Positions 1-5,506 of a DNA stretch of 9,030 bases are shown piece after piece. Each line of letters begins with the position of its first letter. Position 1 is the stretch's first letter. Origin of the DNA: Phenylobacterium sp. (GTDB taxonomy: Bacteria; Pseudomonadota; Alphaproteobacteria; Caulobacterales; Caulobacteraceae); NCBI GenBank assembly GCA_025350885.1, contig JANXXA010000098.1:1-9030 (forward strand). The letters are read 5' to 3'. The position numbers and the translations under genes were made by a program. The notes under the pieces were generated by a model. That model was not told where the DNA came from and ran no database searches. It saw only the letters and a program-made list of their open reading frames with translations.

Positions 1-8
1 CTTGGGTT

Positions 9-269
9 ATGACCAGCCAGGCGCCGACCAGTCTTCGCATTCCTCAGGCGCTTCGTGACCGCGTCGAGAAGTGGGCCGCCGAGATGGGCGTTCCGCGCAA
101 TGCCGGCTACGTGCTGCTGATCGAAGCGGGCCTGAAGGCGAAGGGGCCGCACCCGGGACTGAACGAGCGGCCGTTGCCGCAGCGGGCGAAGGCTGATCGG
201 GTCCGCGAGAAGGTGGCGGTTCGGGAGCCTTTCGTCTCGCGTCTCAAGGGCGAGTGGAAGGCTCCGTAG
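9..269 (+). CDS. Small ribbon-helix-helix-like protein
   Basis: This 86-residue protein opens with a segment (about residues 8-44) reading as a short beta strand (TSLRIP) and two helices (QALRDRVEKWAAEMG, then NAGYVLLIEAGLKA). That is the usual layout of ribbon-helix-helix (CopG/Arc-type) DNA-binding domains. The remaining half is basic, proline-rich and probably disordered. If the fold is right, it would bind DNA as a dimer, as an antitoxin or small regulator. No toxin-like partner is visible next to it, but the window begins 8 bases upstream, so a partner or a longer N-terminus could lie outside. The frame is open to the window edge and no ribosome binding site can be judged. The fold is inferred from pattern only. 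Confidence 0.55.
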   Translation: MTSQAPTSLRIPQALRDRVEKWAAEMGVPRNAGYVLLIEAGLKAKGPHPGLNERPLPQRAKADRVREKVAVREPFVSRLKGEWKAP

Positions 270-289
270 GGCACGAAAAAGGCGAACGC

Positions 290-487
290 TTAAGCAGAAG
301 GCGCGTCGCATTCAGGCGAAGCGCCGCAATCTATAGCGGTGCGGACCCAGCCGTTCCGCGAGCGCCGCAGTTCCCAGCCGTGTCCGTTGGTTTCCCAAGC
401 TCCCCAGACGTTGGCGGGGCTTAGATCGGCCTCCGTCGCTACCGGCAGCGCCATGACCTCCTCAAAGGAGGCTGCGTTGATGTCCAT
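290..487 (-). CDS. Small tryptophan-rich hypothetical protein
   Basis: This 65-residue protein is not from a family I recognise. The ATG has a good ribosome binding site (GAGGT, 6 nt upstream on the minus strand), which favours this frame over the overlapping plus-strand frame. An acidic N-terminal helix is followed by a compact aromatic segment with Trp28, Trp31, Trp38 and Trp47 around NGHGWELRRSRNGW, suggesting a small beta-rich domain. Two cysteines lie near the C-terminus. It converges with the RHH-like gene (21 nt between stops) and diverges from the small gene at 538. No function can be assigned. Confidence 0.55.
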   Translation of the reverse strand: MDINAASFEEVMALPVATEADLSPANVWGAWETNGHGWELRRSRNGWVRTAIDCGASPECDAPSA

Positions 488-537
488 TGGAATACCTCTA
501 CTGGCGTGCTCATCTGCCCATCGCGCGGGGGATCATC

Positions 538-765
538 ATGGTGAAGTGGACGATTCTACCTTTTGTCGGGCCGGCACAGACCCTTGAAGCTCGTTCAATC
601 CGAGTAACCGACGATGGCGGCCTTGAGGTGCTTGGGCCGCTAGCCCTTGCCGATCCGGTGATCGCTAGAGTGCCGAGAGAAGGCTGGGCGCATTTCCGGC
701 AGGGAGAGTTGCCGTTCAAAGACACCGACCCTCAAGGGGTCGGAAACGACAAGAAGACCCACTAG
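538..765 (+). CDS. Small hypothetical protein
   Basis: This 75-residue protein begins MVKWTILPFVG. The ATG at 538 is preferred over an upstream TTG at 487 because a purine-rich GGGGGA sits 5 nt before it. The N-terminal two thirds look like a mixed alpha/beta fold (RSIRVTDDGGLEVLG, then VIARVPREGWAHF); the tail is charged and polar. It diverges from the 290-487 gene with a 50-nt gap. Its stop (763-765) interlocks with the stop of a short minus-strand frame (762-764). No recognised family; it could be accessory cargo. Confidence 0.45.
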   Translation: MVKWTILPFVGPAQTLEARSIRVTDDGGLEVLGPLALADPVIARVPREGWAHFRQGELPFKDTDPQGVGNDKKTH

Positions 766-848
766 CCACCACTGAGCTTCTGTCGATTTTTCGGCGTCTT
801 CACCGGCGCTTGCGGCTTGTGCGGCGTGATCGGGTTTGGCTGGTCCAT
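762..848 (-). CDS. Very short ORF sharing a TPHxPxAPxK tail with its neighbour
   Basis: This is a 28-residue frame, MDQPNP followed by ITPHKPQAPVKTPKNRQK. On length alone it would not be credible. However, its core T-P-H-K-P-Q-A-P-V-K closely matches T-P-H-Q-P-H-A-P-L-K in the 50-residue protein encoded just upstream on the same strand, and the DNA is similar there too. It may be a genuine tiny basic protein, or a truncated duplicate of that neighbour's C-terminus. No convincing ribosome binding site is seen. Confidence 0.3.
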   Translation of the reverse strand: MDQPNPITPHKPQAPVKTPKNRQKLSGG

Positions 849-877
849 GCTGAAAGCTCAGCACGCGAGCCTTGGCC

Positions 878-1030
878 TTAGCGAGTCGTTTTTCCGGCCT
901 TCGGCTTCAGGGGCGCATGCGGCTGGTGGGGCGTGTTGACCAGGCGCCCTAACGTCTCCTGAAAGCGGCGCTGTGCTTCGCGCTCGTCTTCCGTCAGCAT
1001 CGGGTCTTCCGGCGGAAGCTTCTCGGTCAT
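878..1030 (-). CDS. 50-residue hypothetical protein with basic Pro-rich tail
   Basis: The protein reads MTEKLPPEDPMLTEDEREAQ, then a predicted helix (RRFQETLGRLVN), then a tail of Pro, His and Lys (TPHQPHAPLKPK) ending GKTTR. The composition, acidic then helical then basic, is protein-like, and the frame ends cleanly at TAA (878-880). An AGG lies about 7 nt upstream of the ATG on the minus strand. Its start codon overlaps that of the divergent gene at 1029 within the four bases CATG at 1028-1031, so at most one of the two starts has ordinary upstream space. It is not from a known family. Confidence 0.5.
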   Translation of the reverse strand: MTEKLPPEDPMLTEDEREAQRRFQETLGRLVNTPHQPHAPLKPKAGKTTR

Positions 1031-1538
1031 GTCCGAACCTACCATTCGCGAGCCTTCCGATAGATTCCTTCAGGCCGTTGGCGCGCTGACGCTCAATTGG
1101 GCCGTGATCGAAACCGCTCTGGATTTCTGTTGCGCGATTGTCTTCCATGAGTTCGATGGCCGCAAGATCGAGCCTGAAATCCCGAGGTCTCTCGGAGTGA
1201 AGCTGAAGTTCCTCAAGCGCGGCCTCAAAGACCCGCGCCTAGCTGAAGTGGCGGCCTACGGAACGGATCTAATCCAAGAGCTTCAGAACCTGAAGGATAG
1301 CCGCCACGAGGTCGTGCACGGCGCGCTATCGGGCAATGCCAAGGAAGACACCGTGGTGATGCTGAGGGTCCGCTACGAGAAGCACGCCCACCGCACCTCA
1401 ATGCACACCGTGACCGCCGACGAGGTGATCGCGGCGAGCAACAAGGCCCTAAGCTTTGCCGACCCGACGATCATGCTGGGCGTGGCGCTGTTCAACATCG
1501 CCCGCCCCGATGACAAAATGGACAATCCTTTCGGCTAG
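1029..1538 (+). CDS. HEPN-like hypothetical protein
   Basis: This 169-residue, mostly helical protein has a first long helix at residues 11-38 (DRFLQAVGALTLNWAVIETA) and a third helix carrying NLKDSRHEVVHG. Arg92, His93 and His97 form R-H-x3-H, which fits the R-[polar]-x3-4-H signature of HEPN domains, many of which are RNases in toxin-antitoxin, abortive infection and CRISPR contexts. The length suits a single HEPN domain plus a C-terminal extension. No antitoxin-like nucleotidyltransferase is adjacent, though the RHH-like protein is nearby. The start at 1029 has GGAAG about 11 nt upstream; a later start would cut into the first helix. The HEPN assignment is from motif and helix pattern only; an uncharacterised helical family is the alternative. 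Confidence 0.65.
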   Translation: MSEPTIREPSDRFLQAVGALTLNWAVIETALDFCCAIVFHEFDGRKIEPEIPRSLGVKLKFLKRGLKDPRLAEVAAYGTDLIQELQNLKDSRHEVVHGALSGNAKEDTVVMLRVRYEKHAHRTSMHTVTADEVIAASNKALSFADPTIMLGVALFNIARPDDKMDNPFG

Positions 1539-1649
1539 CTCGCCGGGTGTCTCATCTCTGTCCGCCCACGACCACAGCTCTCCCCTGACCCAATCCACTA
1601 GCGCCGGCCTGTCTCGCGAATCGTACTTCTCGGGCATATGCTTTGTCAC
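1449..1649 (-). CDS. Possible small hypothetical protein
   Basis: This 66-residue frame starts with GTG (1649) or ATG (1637) and reads MPEKYDSRDRPALVDWVRGE early on, a soluble helical, Trp-containing sequence that looks coding. The last 30 codons overlap the end of the HEPN-like gene antisense, which weakens the case, since that half may be a shadow. The first half lies in DNA with no other gene. No strong ribosome binding site is visible. Treat as possible only. Confidence 0.35.
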   Translation of the reverse strand: MTKHMPEKYDSRDRPALVDWVRGELWSWADRDETPGELAERIVHFVIGAGDVEQRHAQHDRRVGKA

Positions 1650-1686
1650 GTATATAATTGCCCCTGAGTTCGGCTAATATGGCCCG

Positions 1687-2079
1687 ATGGAAGGCGCCGC
1701 AAGCGACACGCTGATCTACCCCGATGAGGCGTTCAAAATTCGGGGAGCCGTGTTCGAAGCCTATCGCGCCATGGGCGCGGGGTTCCTGGAGGCGGTCTAT
1801 CAGGAATGTCTCGAGATAGAATTTGCGAGGCGCGACTTGCCCTACAAGGCACATAGGCAGCTGCCTTTGACCTACAGAGGTCAACCGTTGCGCCAGTCCT
1901 ACATTGCCGACTTCGTCTGTTACGACAGCATCATCGTCGAACTGAAGGCGACCCGGGTGATCGCGCCCACGTATCGGGCGCAAACCATCCATTATCTCCG
2001 CGCCACCGGCCTGAAGCTGGGACTGCTGGTCAACTTCGGAGCTATGCCGCGCGTTGAGATCGAGCGCTTTCTGTTCTGA
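1687..2079 (+). CDS. GxxExxY protein, copy 1 (PD-(D/E)XK nuclease-like)
   Basis: This 130-residue protein carries the family-naming motif GFLEAVY (residues 32-38). A nuclease-like core follows: IADF with Asp75, then VELK with Glu85 and Lys87 (D-x9-E-x-K), and RAQT (97-100), placing it in the PD-(D/E)XK_3 group. Length is typical. Enzyme activity in this family is not established to my knowledge; the putative active site is intact. It is about 70% identical by eye to copy 3 over 123 residues. A TATAAT at 1653-1658 could be a -10 element but has no matching -35. No clear ribosome binding site precedes the ATG. A 33-bp repeat begins 2 nt after the stop, and the gene converges on the DUF885 gene. 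No upstream repeat is found. Confidence 0.9.
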   Translation: MEGAASDTLIYPDEAFKIRGAVFEAYRAMGAGFLEAVYQECLEIEFARRDLPYKAHRQLPLTYRGQPLRQSYIADFVCYDSIIVELKATRVIAPTYRAQTIHYLRATGLKLGLLVNFGAMPRVEIERFLF

Positions 2080-2081
2080 TG

Positions 2082-2114
2082 TCTTTCCGTGCTCTTTCCG
2101 TGTTTTCCGTGGCC
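2082..2114. repeat. Triple-box repeat downstream of GxxExxY copy 1
   Basis: A 33-bp sequence whose minus strand starts GGCCACGGAAAACACGGAAA and ends in a third CACGGAA box. The boxes are spaced 9 and 11 nt. It nearly matches the two arms flanking copy 3 (7678-7710, and inverted at 8159-8191). It fills the gap between the GxxExxY stop (2079) and the DUF885 stop (2120). It is not self-complementary, so it is not a terminator by itself. Confidence 0.85.
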
Positions 2115-2119
2115 ATTTC

Positions 2120-3925
2120 CTACCCGATCGCCCCGCCGAACATCAGCGCGCGGACGTAGCGGCTGGGGGGCGAGCCGAAGCTCAAGACCTTGTCGTGATA
2201 GTGCTTGAGGTTGAAGGCCGCGCCGTCGCGGCGCTCGGCCTCCGCGCGCAGGGCGTCGTGCTCGGTGGCGCCGACGAAGTAGCTGGGCAGCTGGGTGGAA
2301 TCGAGCCGCGCACGGGTCCATTTGCCGGCCGCCTCGCGCTCCTGCTGGAACGCCGTGACGGTGAGGAAGGCCATGACTTCGACCTCCCCCGCTCCGTCCA
2401 CGTGCACCATCTGGTCGAGGATGGCGTTGGTGATCGAGCGCACGCGGGTCTTCAGCTGTTGCAGCCGGAACAGCGGATCCCCGCCGAGGTAGCCCTGCTT
2501 GGCCATCATGTCCTCGGCATAGACCGCCCACCCCTCGATGAACGGGCCTGAGCCCAGGAGCGCGCGCAGCACCGAGGGATGCTTGTTGGAGTGCCAGATC
2601 TGCACGAAGTGGCCGGGCATGGCCTCGTGGATCATGGTGTCGTTGAGGCCGCGGCGATTGTATTCGCGCAGGAAGCTTTCGGCCTGGGCGGGGGTCCAGT
2701 CGTCGGGGATCGGCGAGATATCGACATAGGTCTTCTGGCCGCGATCGAGCGGTCCGGGCGCATCGCAATAGGCGACGGCGGCGCCGCGGGCGTACTCGGG
2801 CATGATGATCGCTTCGACCGGGGCGTCCGGCAGGGTGATGAGGTCGCGGGCCCGCACGAAGTCGGTGGCGGCGGCGAGCGCGGCGCGACAGGCCGGGACC
2901 ACGCCATCGCGCGGCGGGTGGTCGGCGTAGGCGAGCTCCAGCGCGGCCTCGATGACCTTCTGCTGCGTGGCGGCGTCCGACGCTTCAGGCATCGGCGGGC
3001 CGCCCGCGCGACCGGCCAGGACGCGGCGGGAAACGGCGTACATTTCGGCGCGGGTGGCCTTCAGAGCTGTGTCCGCCGAGGTGCGGATTTCGGCGCGGCT
3101 CAAGGGCGAGACGAGCGCGAAGGCGAGTTTCTGATCGTAGAGTTTGGCGCCCAGCCGGAAGTCGCCCTTGGCGCCCGGGACCAGCACCTTGTCGAGCCAG
3201 GTCTGCTGTTCGGCGACAGCCGTGCGCAGGGTCTGAGCGGCCGCTTTCAGGCGGGTCTGGTCGGCGCGCGGCAAAGCGGAGGCTGCGGGCAGGATCATCC
3301 CGTCGAGGATCGAGAGCACCCCGGCGTTCTGTTTGGCCACCGTCTGGGCGTGGATCAGCGGCACGCGCGCCGGCTGCAGCTGCTCACGCATCTGGGCATA
3401 GAGCGCCGGCAGGTTCTGCATCCGTGAGATCGCCGAGCGCAGACGCACCGGCAGCGGGGCGAATTCGCGCGCCATCAGCGAATAGAGCGCGTTGCCGGCC
3501 ACCCCGGCATAGAGCTGTGGGTCCCAGGCCCAGGACCGCAGGACCTCGTCGGTCCAGATGTCATAGCGCAGCTGGTTCTTGAGCAGCGCAAGATCGACCT
3601 GGTTTTCGCGGCTGAGCTCGGCGGGACGGAAGCTGTCGGCACGAGCCAGGAACCGGCGGGCAAGGTTGTCGCGGGCGCGGCGCCCGGCGGCCGACATGTC
3701 GTCCACCTGGCCATCGAAGCGGTGGTCGCCCAGCACCGTGGCCTGGCTGGGCGAAAGGGCCGGCCGCTGATCGACATAGGCCGCAGCGAACCTAGCGAAA
3801 CGCGCGTCGGCCGGACTGGCGGCGATGGCTGGCGCGGCGATGGCGGCCAGGCCGAGGGCGGTGGCTGTGCGGCGTGTGAAGGTTGGGCGGGTGATGGTTG
3901 GTCGGTGGAAGATGGGCTGGGTCAT
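2120..3925 (-). CDS. Secreted DUF885 family putative metallopeptidase
   Basis: This 601-residue protein, normal length for DUF885, has a leader with twin arginines (TFTRRTATALGLAA, Arg18-Arg19) followed by an Ala-rich hydrophobic stretch ending near residue 36. This suggests Tat export to the periplasm, with Sec export possible. The helical body carries HEAMPGH at 433-439, a zinc-binding-like HExxxGH motif typical of the family, followed by EGWAVYAE (464-471), where Glu464 is a candidate third ligand. The family is predicted to be peptidases; substrate is unknown. The start at 3925 lacks a strong ribosome binding site, but no better in-frame start precedes the leader. It is transcribed in the same direction as GxxExxY copy 2, 77 bp upstream, and ends 5 bp from the copy 1 repeat. 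Confidence 0.9.
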   Translation of the reverse strand: MTQPIFHRPTITRPTFTRRTATALGLAAIAAPAIAASPADARFARFAAAYVDQRPALSPSQATVLGDHRFDGQVDDMSAAGRRARDNLARRFLARADSFRPAELSRENQVDLALLKNQLRYDIWTDEVLRSWAWDPQLYAGVAGNALYSLMAREFAPLPVRLRSAISRMQNLPALYAQMREQLQPARVPLIHAQTVAKQNAGVLSILDGMILPAASALPRADQTRLKAAAQTLRTAVAEQQTWLDKVLVPGAKGDFRLGAKLYDQKLAFALVSPLSRAEIRTSADTALKATRAEMYAVSRRVLAGRAGGPPMPEASDAATQQKVIEAALELAYADHPPRDGVVPACRAALAAATDFVRARDLITLPDAPVEAIIMPEYARGAAVAYCDAPGPLDRGQKTYVDISPIPDDWTPAQAESFLREYNRRGLNDTMIHEAMPGHFVQIWHSNKHPSVLRALLGSGPFIEGWAVYAEDMMAKQGYLGGDPLFRLQQLKTRVRSITNAILDQMVHVDGAGEVEVMAFLTVTAFQQEREAAGKWTRARLDSTQLPSYFVGATEHDALRAEAERRDGAAFNLKHYHDKVLSFGSPPSRYVRALMFGGAIG

Positions 3926-4002
3926 GGACGATGTTCAGCACGCCCGAGCGTCCGCGCCAAGGGTCGCAACATCACTGCCTCGGGCACAGGAGCGTCACGC
4001 AG

Positions 4003-4404
4003 CTAGAGTGCGAAGCGCTCAATCTGGACCCTCGGGGTGCTTCCGAAATTGACCAGGAGCCCGAGCCGGAAGCCGGTGGCGCGGAGATAGTTGATCGTCT
4101 GTGCCCGGTGCCCGGGCGCCAGACTACGAGCCGATTTCAGTTCGATGATAATCTTGTCAAAGCAAATGAAGTCTGCGGTGTAAGCCTGCCGGAGCACTTG
4201 GCCTTTGTACTGAAGCCTTAGCGGCGCAAGAGCGGAAGATGAGATCCCACGCTCGACGAACTCGAACGCCAGACATTCCTGATAAACTGCCTCCAAAAAG
4301 CCGGGGCCCATCGTTCGATAGACTTCGAATACAGCGCCCTGAATGAGGAAGACCTCGTCGGGATAAACGAGGCCACGTGAGGGCTCGCGTTGATTATCAG
4401 CCAT
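4003..4404 (-). CDS. GxxExxY protein, copy 2 (PD-(D/E)XK nuclease-like)
   Basis: This 133-residue protein carries GFLEAVY at 35-41, TADF with Asp78, IELK with Glu88 and Lys90, and RAQT, all intact. The frame is open to an ATG at 4452, but the internal ATG at 4404 is preferred. It gives an N-terminus matching the other copies, has AGGG 9 nt upstream, and the 4405-4452 segment aligns as non-coding leader with the DNA upstream of copy 3. It is more diverged from copies 1 and 3 in the middle (residues 50-65). Unlike them it has no repeat after the stop; instead a 31-bp inverted repeat pair lies upstream. It precedes the DUF885 gene on the same strand and might be cotranscribed with it. Confidence 0.88.
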   Translation of the reverse strand: MADNQREPSRGLVYPDEVFLIQGAVFEVYRTMGPGFLEAVYQECLAFEFVERGISSSALAPLRLQYKGQVLRQAYTADFICFDKIIIELKSARSLAPGHRAQTINYLRATGFRLGLLVNFGSTPRVQIERFAL

Positions 4405-4468
4405 GGCGGATGACCCTAGTTCCTGCGCTTGCGTGGAACAATATAAGAACATCTTGGCGGAGAAATCG

Positions 4469-4615
4469 GACCACGAACAGTCACAAAAGCCACGAAAGCG
4501 CTTCTGCCGCCGACAGGCGGAAAGTCAGCACCGGCGAGGTGAGGGCTTTTCAGGAAGGTCCTGCGGCCCGCCCGTCCGCGCGGAGCTTTCGTGGCTTTTG
4601 TGACTGTTCGTGGTC
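4469..4615. repeat. 31-bp perfect inverted repeat bracketing 85 bp
   Basis: The arms are 4469-4499 and 4585-4615, exact reverse complements over 31 bp, separated by 85 bp. The left arm contains CACGAA (4472), CACAAA (4482) and CACGAA (4491), spaced 10 and 9 nt. This is the same three-box design as the repeats next to GxxExxY copies 1 and 3, though the sequence differs. The element lies just upstream of the copy 2 leader and looks like a non-coding MITE-sized unit. Its right part overlaps direct repeat unit A. Confidence 0.85.
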
Positions 4616-4630
4616 GAAATAACTGAGGGC
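4513..4630. repeat. Direct repeat unit A (118 bp)
   Basis: The unit matches 4693-4810 without gaps at 108 of 118 positions, at an offset of exactly 180 bp. It contains a GC-rich block (GAGGTGAGGGCTTTTCAGGA and following), then the 31-bp inverted-repeat arm, then CTGAGGGC. No frame through it resembles a protein, so it is treated as non-coding. Confidence 0.9.
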
Positions 4631-4660
4631 GCGGGGCCGACCTCGGTGGACGGCAAGGCG

Positions 4661-4690
4661 TCAGCACCGTGTCGGAGACGGCAATGACGG
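4661..4690 (-). pseudogene. Relic of a fasciclin gene 3' end
   Basis: The 14 bases at 4661-4674 are identical to 4844-4857 inside the 3' end of the fasciclin gene, and 24 of 30 bases match over 4661-4690 against 4844-4873. On the minus strand the relic reads VIAVSDTVLTP, against VIHVVDTVLMP at the end of the intact protein. The stop is lost. It lies at the corresponding place relative to direct repeat unit A (offset 183 bp), so it is best read as the leftover of a tandem duplication. Confidence 0.7.
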
Positions 4691-4692
4691 CA

Positions 4693-4810
4693 ACAGGCGG
4701 AAAGCCAGGCCCGGCGAGGTGAGGGCTTTTCAGGAAGGGCCTGCGGCCCGCCCGTCCTCGCGGAGCTTTCGCGGCTCTTGTGACTGTTCGTGGTCGGAAA
4801 AGCTGAGGGC
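4693..4810. repeat. Direct repeat unit B (118 bp)
   Basis: Second copy of the unit at 4513-4630 (10 mismatches, no gaps). It contains a third copy of the 31-bp arm at 4765-4795, in the same orientation as the 4585-4615 arm, with two substitutions. Its last bases (4805-4810) form part of the left arm of the fasciclin terminator. Confidence 0.9.
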
Positions 4811-4828
4811 CGGCCTGGGCCGGCCCTC
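4797..4828 (-). terminator. Rho-independent terminator of the fasciclin gene
   Basis: An 11-bp perfect inverted repeat, GAGGGCCGGCC (4805-4815) and GGCCGGCCCTC (4818-4828), lies 7 nt past the fasciclin stop. On the minus strand it is followed by AGC and four T residues. The inner pairs must open to form a loop, but the stem remains very stable. Confidence 0.75.
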
Positions 4829-4835
4829 GTGGTTC

Positions 4836-5417
4836 TTACGGCATCAGCACCGTGTCGACGACGTGGATGACGCCGTTGGACTGGTTGACGTTGGCGATGG
4901 TCACCTTGGACATGCCACCCTTGGCGTCGGTGAGCCAGACGCCGCCGCCCTTGGTGGTGACGGTGAGGGTCTCGCCCTGCACGGTTTTCACGGTGTTCTT
5001 GCCCGCGCCCATCGCCGCGGTGGCCTTCAGATCGGCGGCGCTCATCCGCCCGGCCACCACGTGATAGGTCAGGATCGTGGTCAGCGTGGCTTTGTTCTCG
5101 GGCTTCACCAGGGTGTCCACCGTGCCGGCCGGAAGCTTGGCGAAGGCGGCGTTGGTGGGGGCGAAGACCGTAAAGGGTCCGGGACCCGACAGGGTTTCGA
5201 CCAGACCGGCGGCCTTGACGGCGGCGACCAGGGTCGTGTTATCCTTGGAATTGACCGCGTTCTGGATGATATTCTTGGACGGATACATCGGCGCGCCGCC
5301 GACTGTGACAGTCTTCTCATGCATCGAACCGGTCGCCATTTCAGCAGACGCGAAGGTTCCAGCCGATACGGCCACAACAAAACTAGCCACAGCGGCCGAG
5401 ATAAGCTTGGAATTCAT
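4836..5417 (-). CDS. Secreted fasciclin (FAS1) domain protein
   Basis: This 193-residue protein has a clear Sec signal peptide (MNSKLISAAVASFVVAVSAG, likely cut after ASA near residue 25) and one FAS1 domain. The H1-type motif FTVFAPTNAAF is at 82-92, the YHVV motif at 118-121, and the closing NGVIHVVDTVLMP at 181-193. FAS1 domains mediate adhesion or surface and polymer interactions; here the protein would be periplasmic or released. It follows the sigma/anti-sigma pair on the same strand after an 89-bp gap, long enough for its own promoter. GAGGG lies about 11 nt before the ATG. Its likely regulator is the adjacent ECF sigma factor, as in mycobacterial SigK-RskA-MPT70/83. A terminator follows the stop. 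Confidence 0.93.
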   Translation of the reverse strand: MNSKLISAAVASFVVAVSAGTFASAEMATGSMHEKTVTVGGAPMYPSKNIIQNAVNSKDNTTLVAAVKAAGLVETLSGPGPFTVFAPTNAAFAKLPAGTVDTLVKPENKATLTTILTYHVVAGRMSAADLKATAAMGAGKNTVKTVQGETLTVTTKGGGVWLTDAKGGMSKVTIANVNQSNGVIHVVDTVLMP

Positions 5418-5481
5418 TGAATTTCATTCCCTCGTGATCCAGCCACATCGGCCAGTCATGCGAGTTATTACGTTTCGTTGC

Positions 5482-5495
5482 GCATCCATGGATGC
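5482..5495. promoter_or_regulatory. 14-bp palindrome upstream of the fasciclin gene
   Basis: GCATCCATGGATGC is a perfect palindrome in the 89-bp gap between the anti-sigma stop and the fasciclin start. It could be an operator or a chance hairpin. Its minus-strand GCATCC (5490-5495) lies 17 nt before CGTAAT (5467-5472), which loosely resembles the CCATCC/CGTT promoter of mycobacterial SigK. This is only suggestive. Confidence 0.3.
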
Positions 5496-5506
5496 AGGCG
5501 GCGAAG

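Noticed and set aside
457..471. CCTCCTCAAAGGAGG palindrome with a strong Shine-Dalgarno 8 nt before ATG 480, opening a 35-residue plus-strand frame (480-587)
   Set aside because: The frame is antisense to the better-supported minus-strand gene at 290-487 and runs into the 538 gene in another frame; its product looks like a shadow, and the palindrome falls within coding sequence.
1643..1658. TTGTCA and TATAAT upstream of GxxExxY copy 1 as a sigma-70 promoter
   Set aside because: The hexamers are only 4 nt apart and cannot form one promoter; no good -35 lies 16-18 nt before the TATAAT.
2579..3427. Long plus-strand frame (282 codons)
   Set aside because: It is antisense to the DUF885 gene, whose motifs and signal peptide are clear; the plus-strand product is a Gly/Arg/Asp-rich shadow typical of GC-rich DNA.
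4469..4810. CRISPR array
   Set aside because: Only three repeat arms, one inverted, at unequal distances, with duplicated rather than unique sequence between them and no cas genes.
4377..4835. Short frames through the 4470-4810 repeats (for example reading VRAFQEGPAARPS)
   Set aside because: The same peptide recurs only because the DNA is duplicated; no frame has a start with ribosome binding site or protein-like conservation, and inverted copies would be read in the opposite sense.
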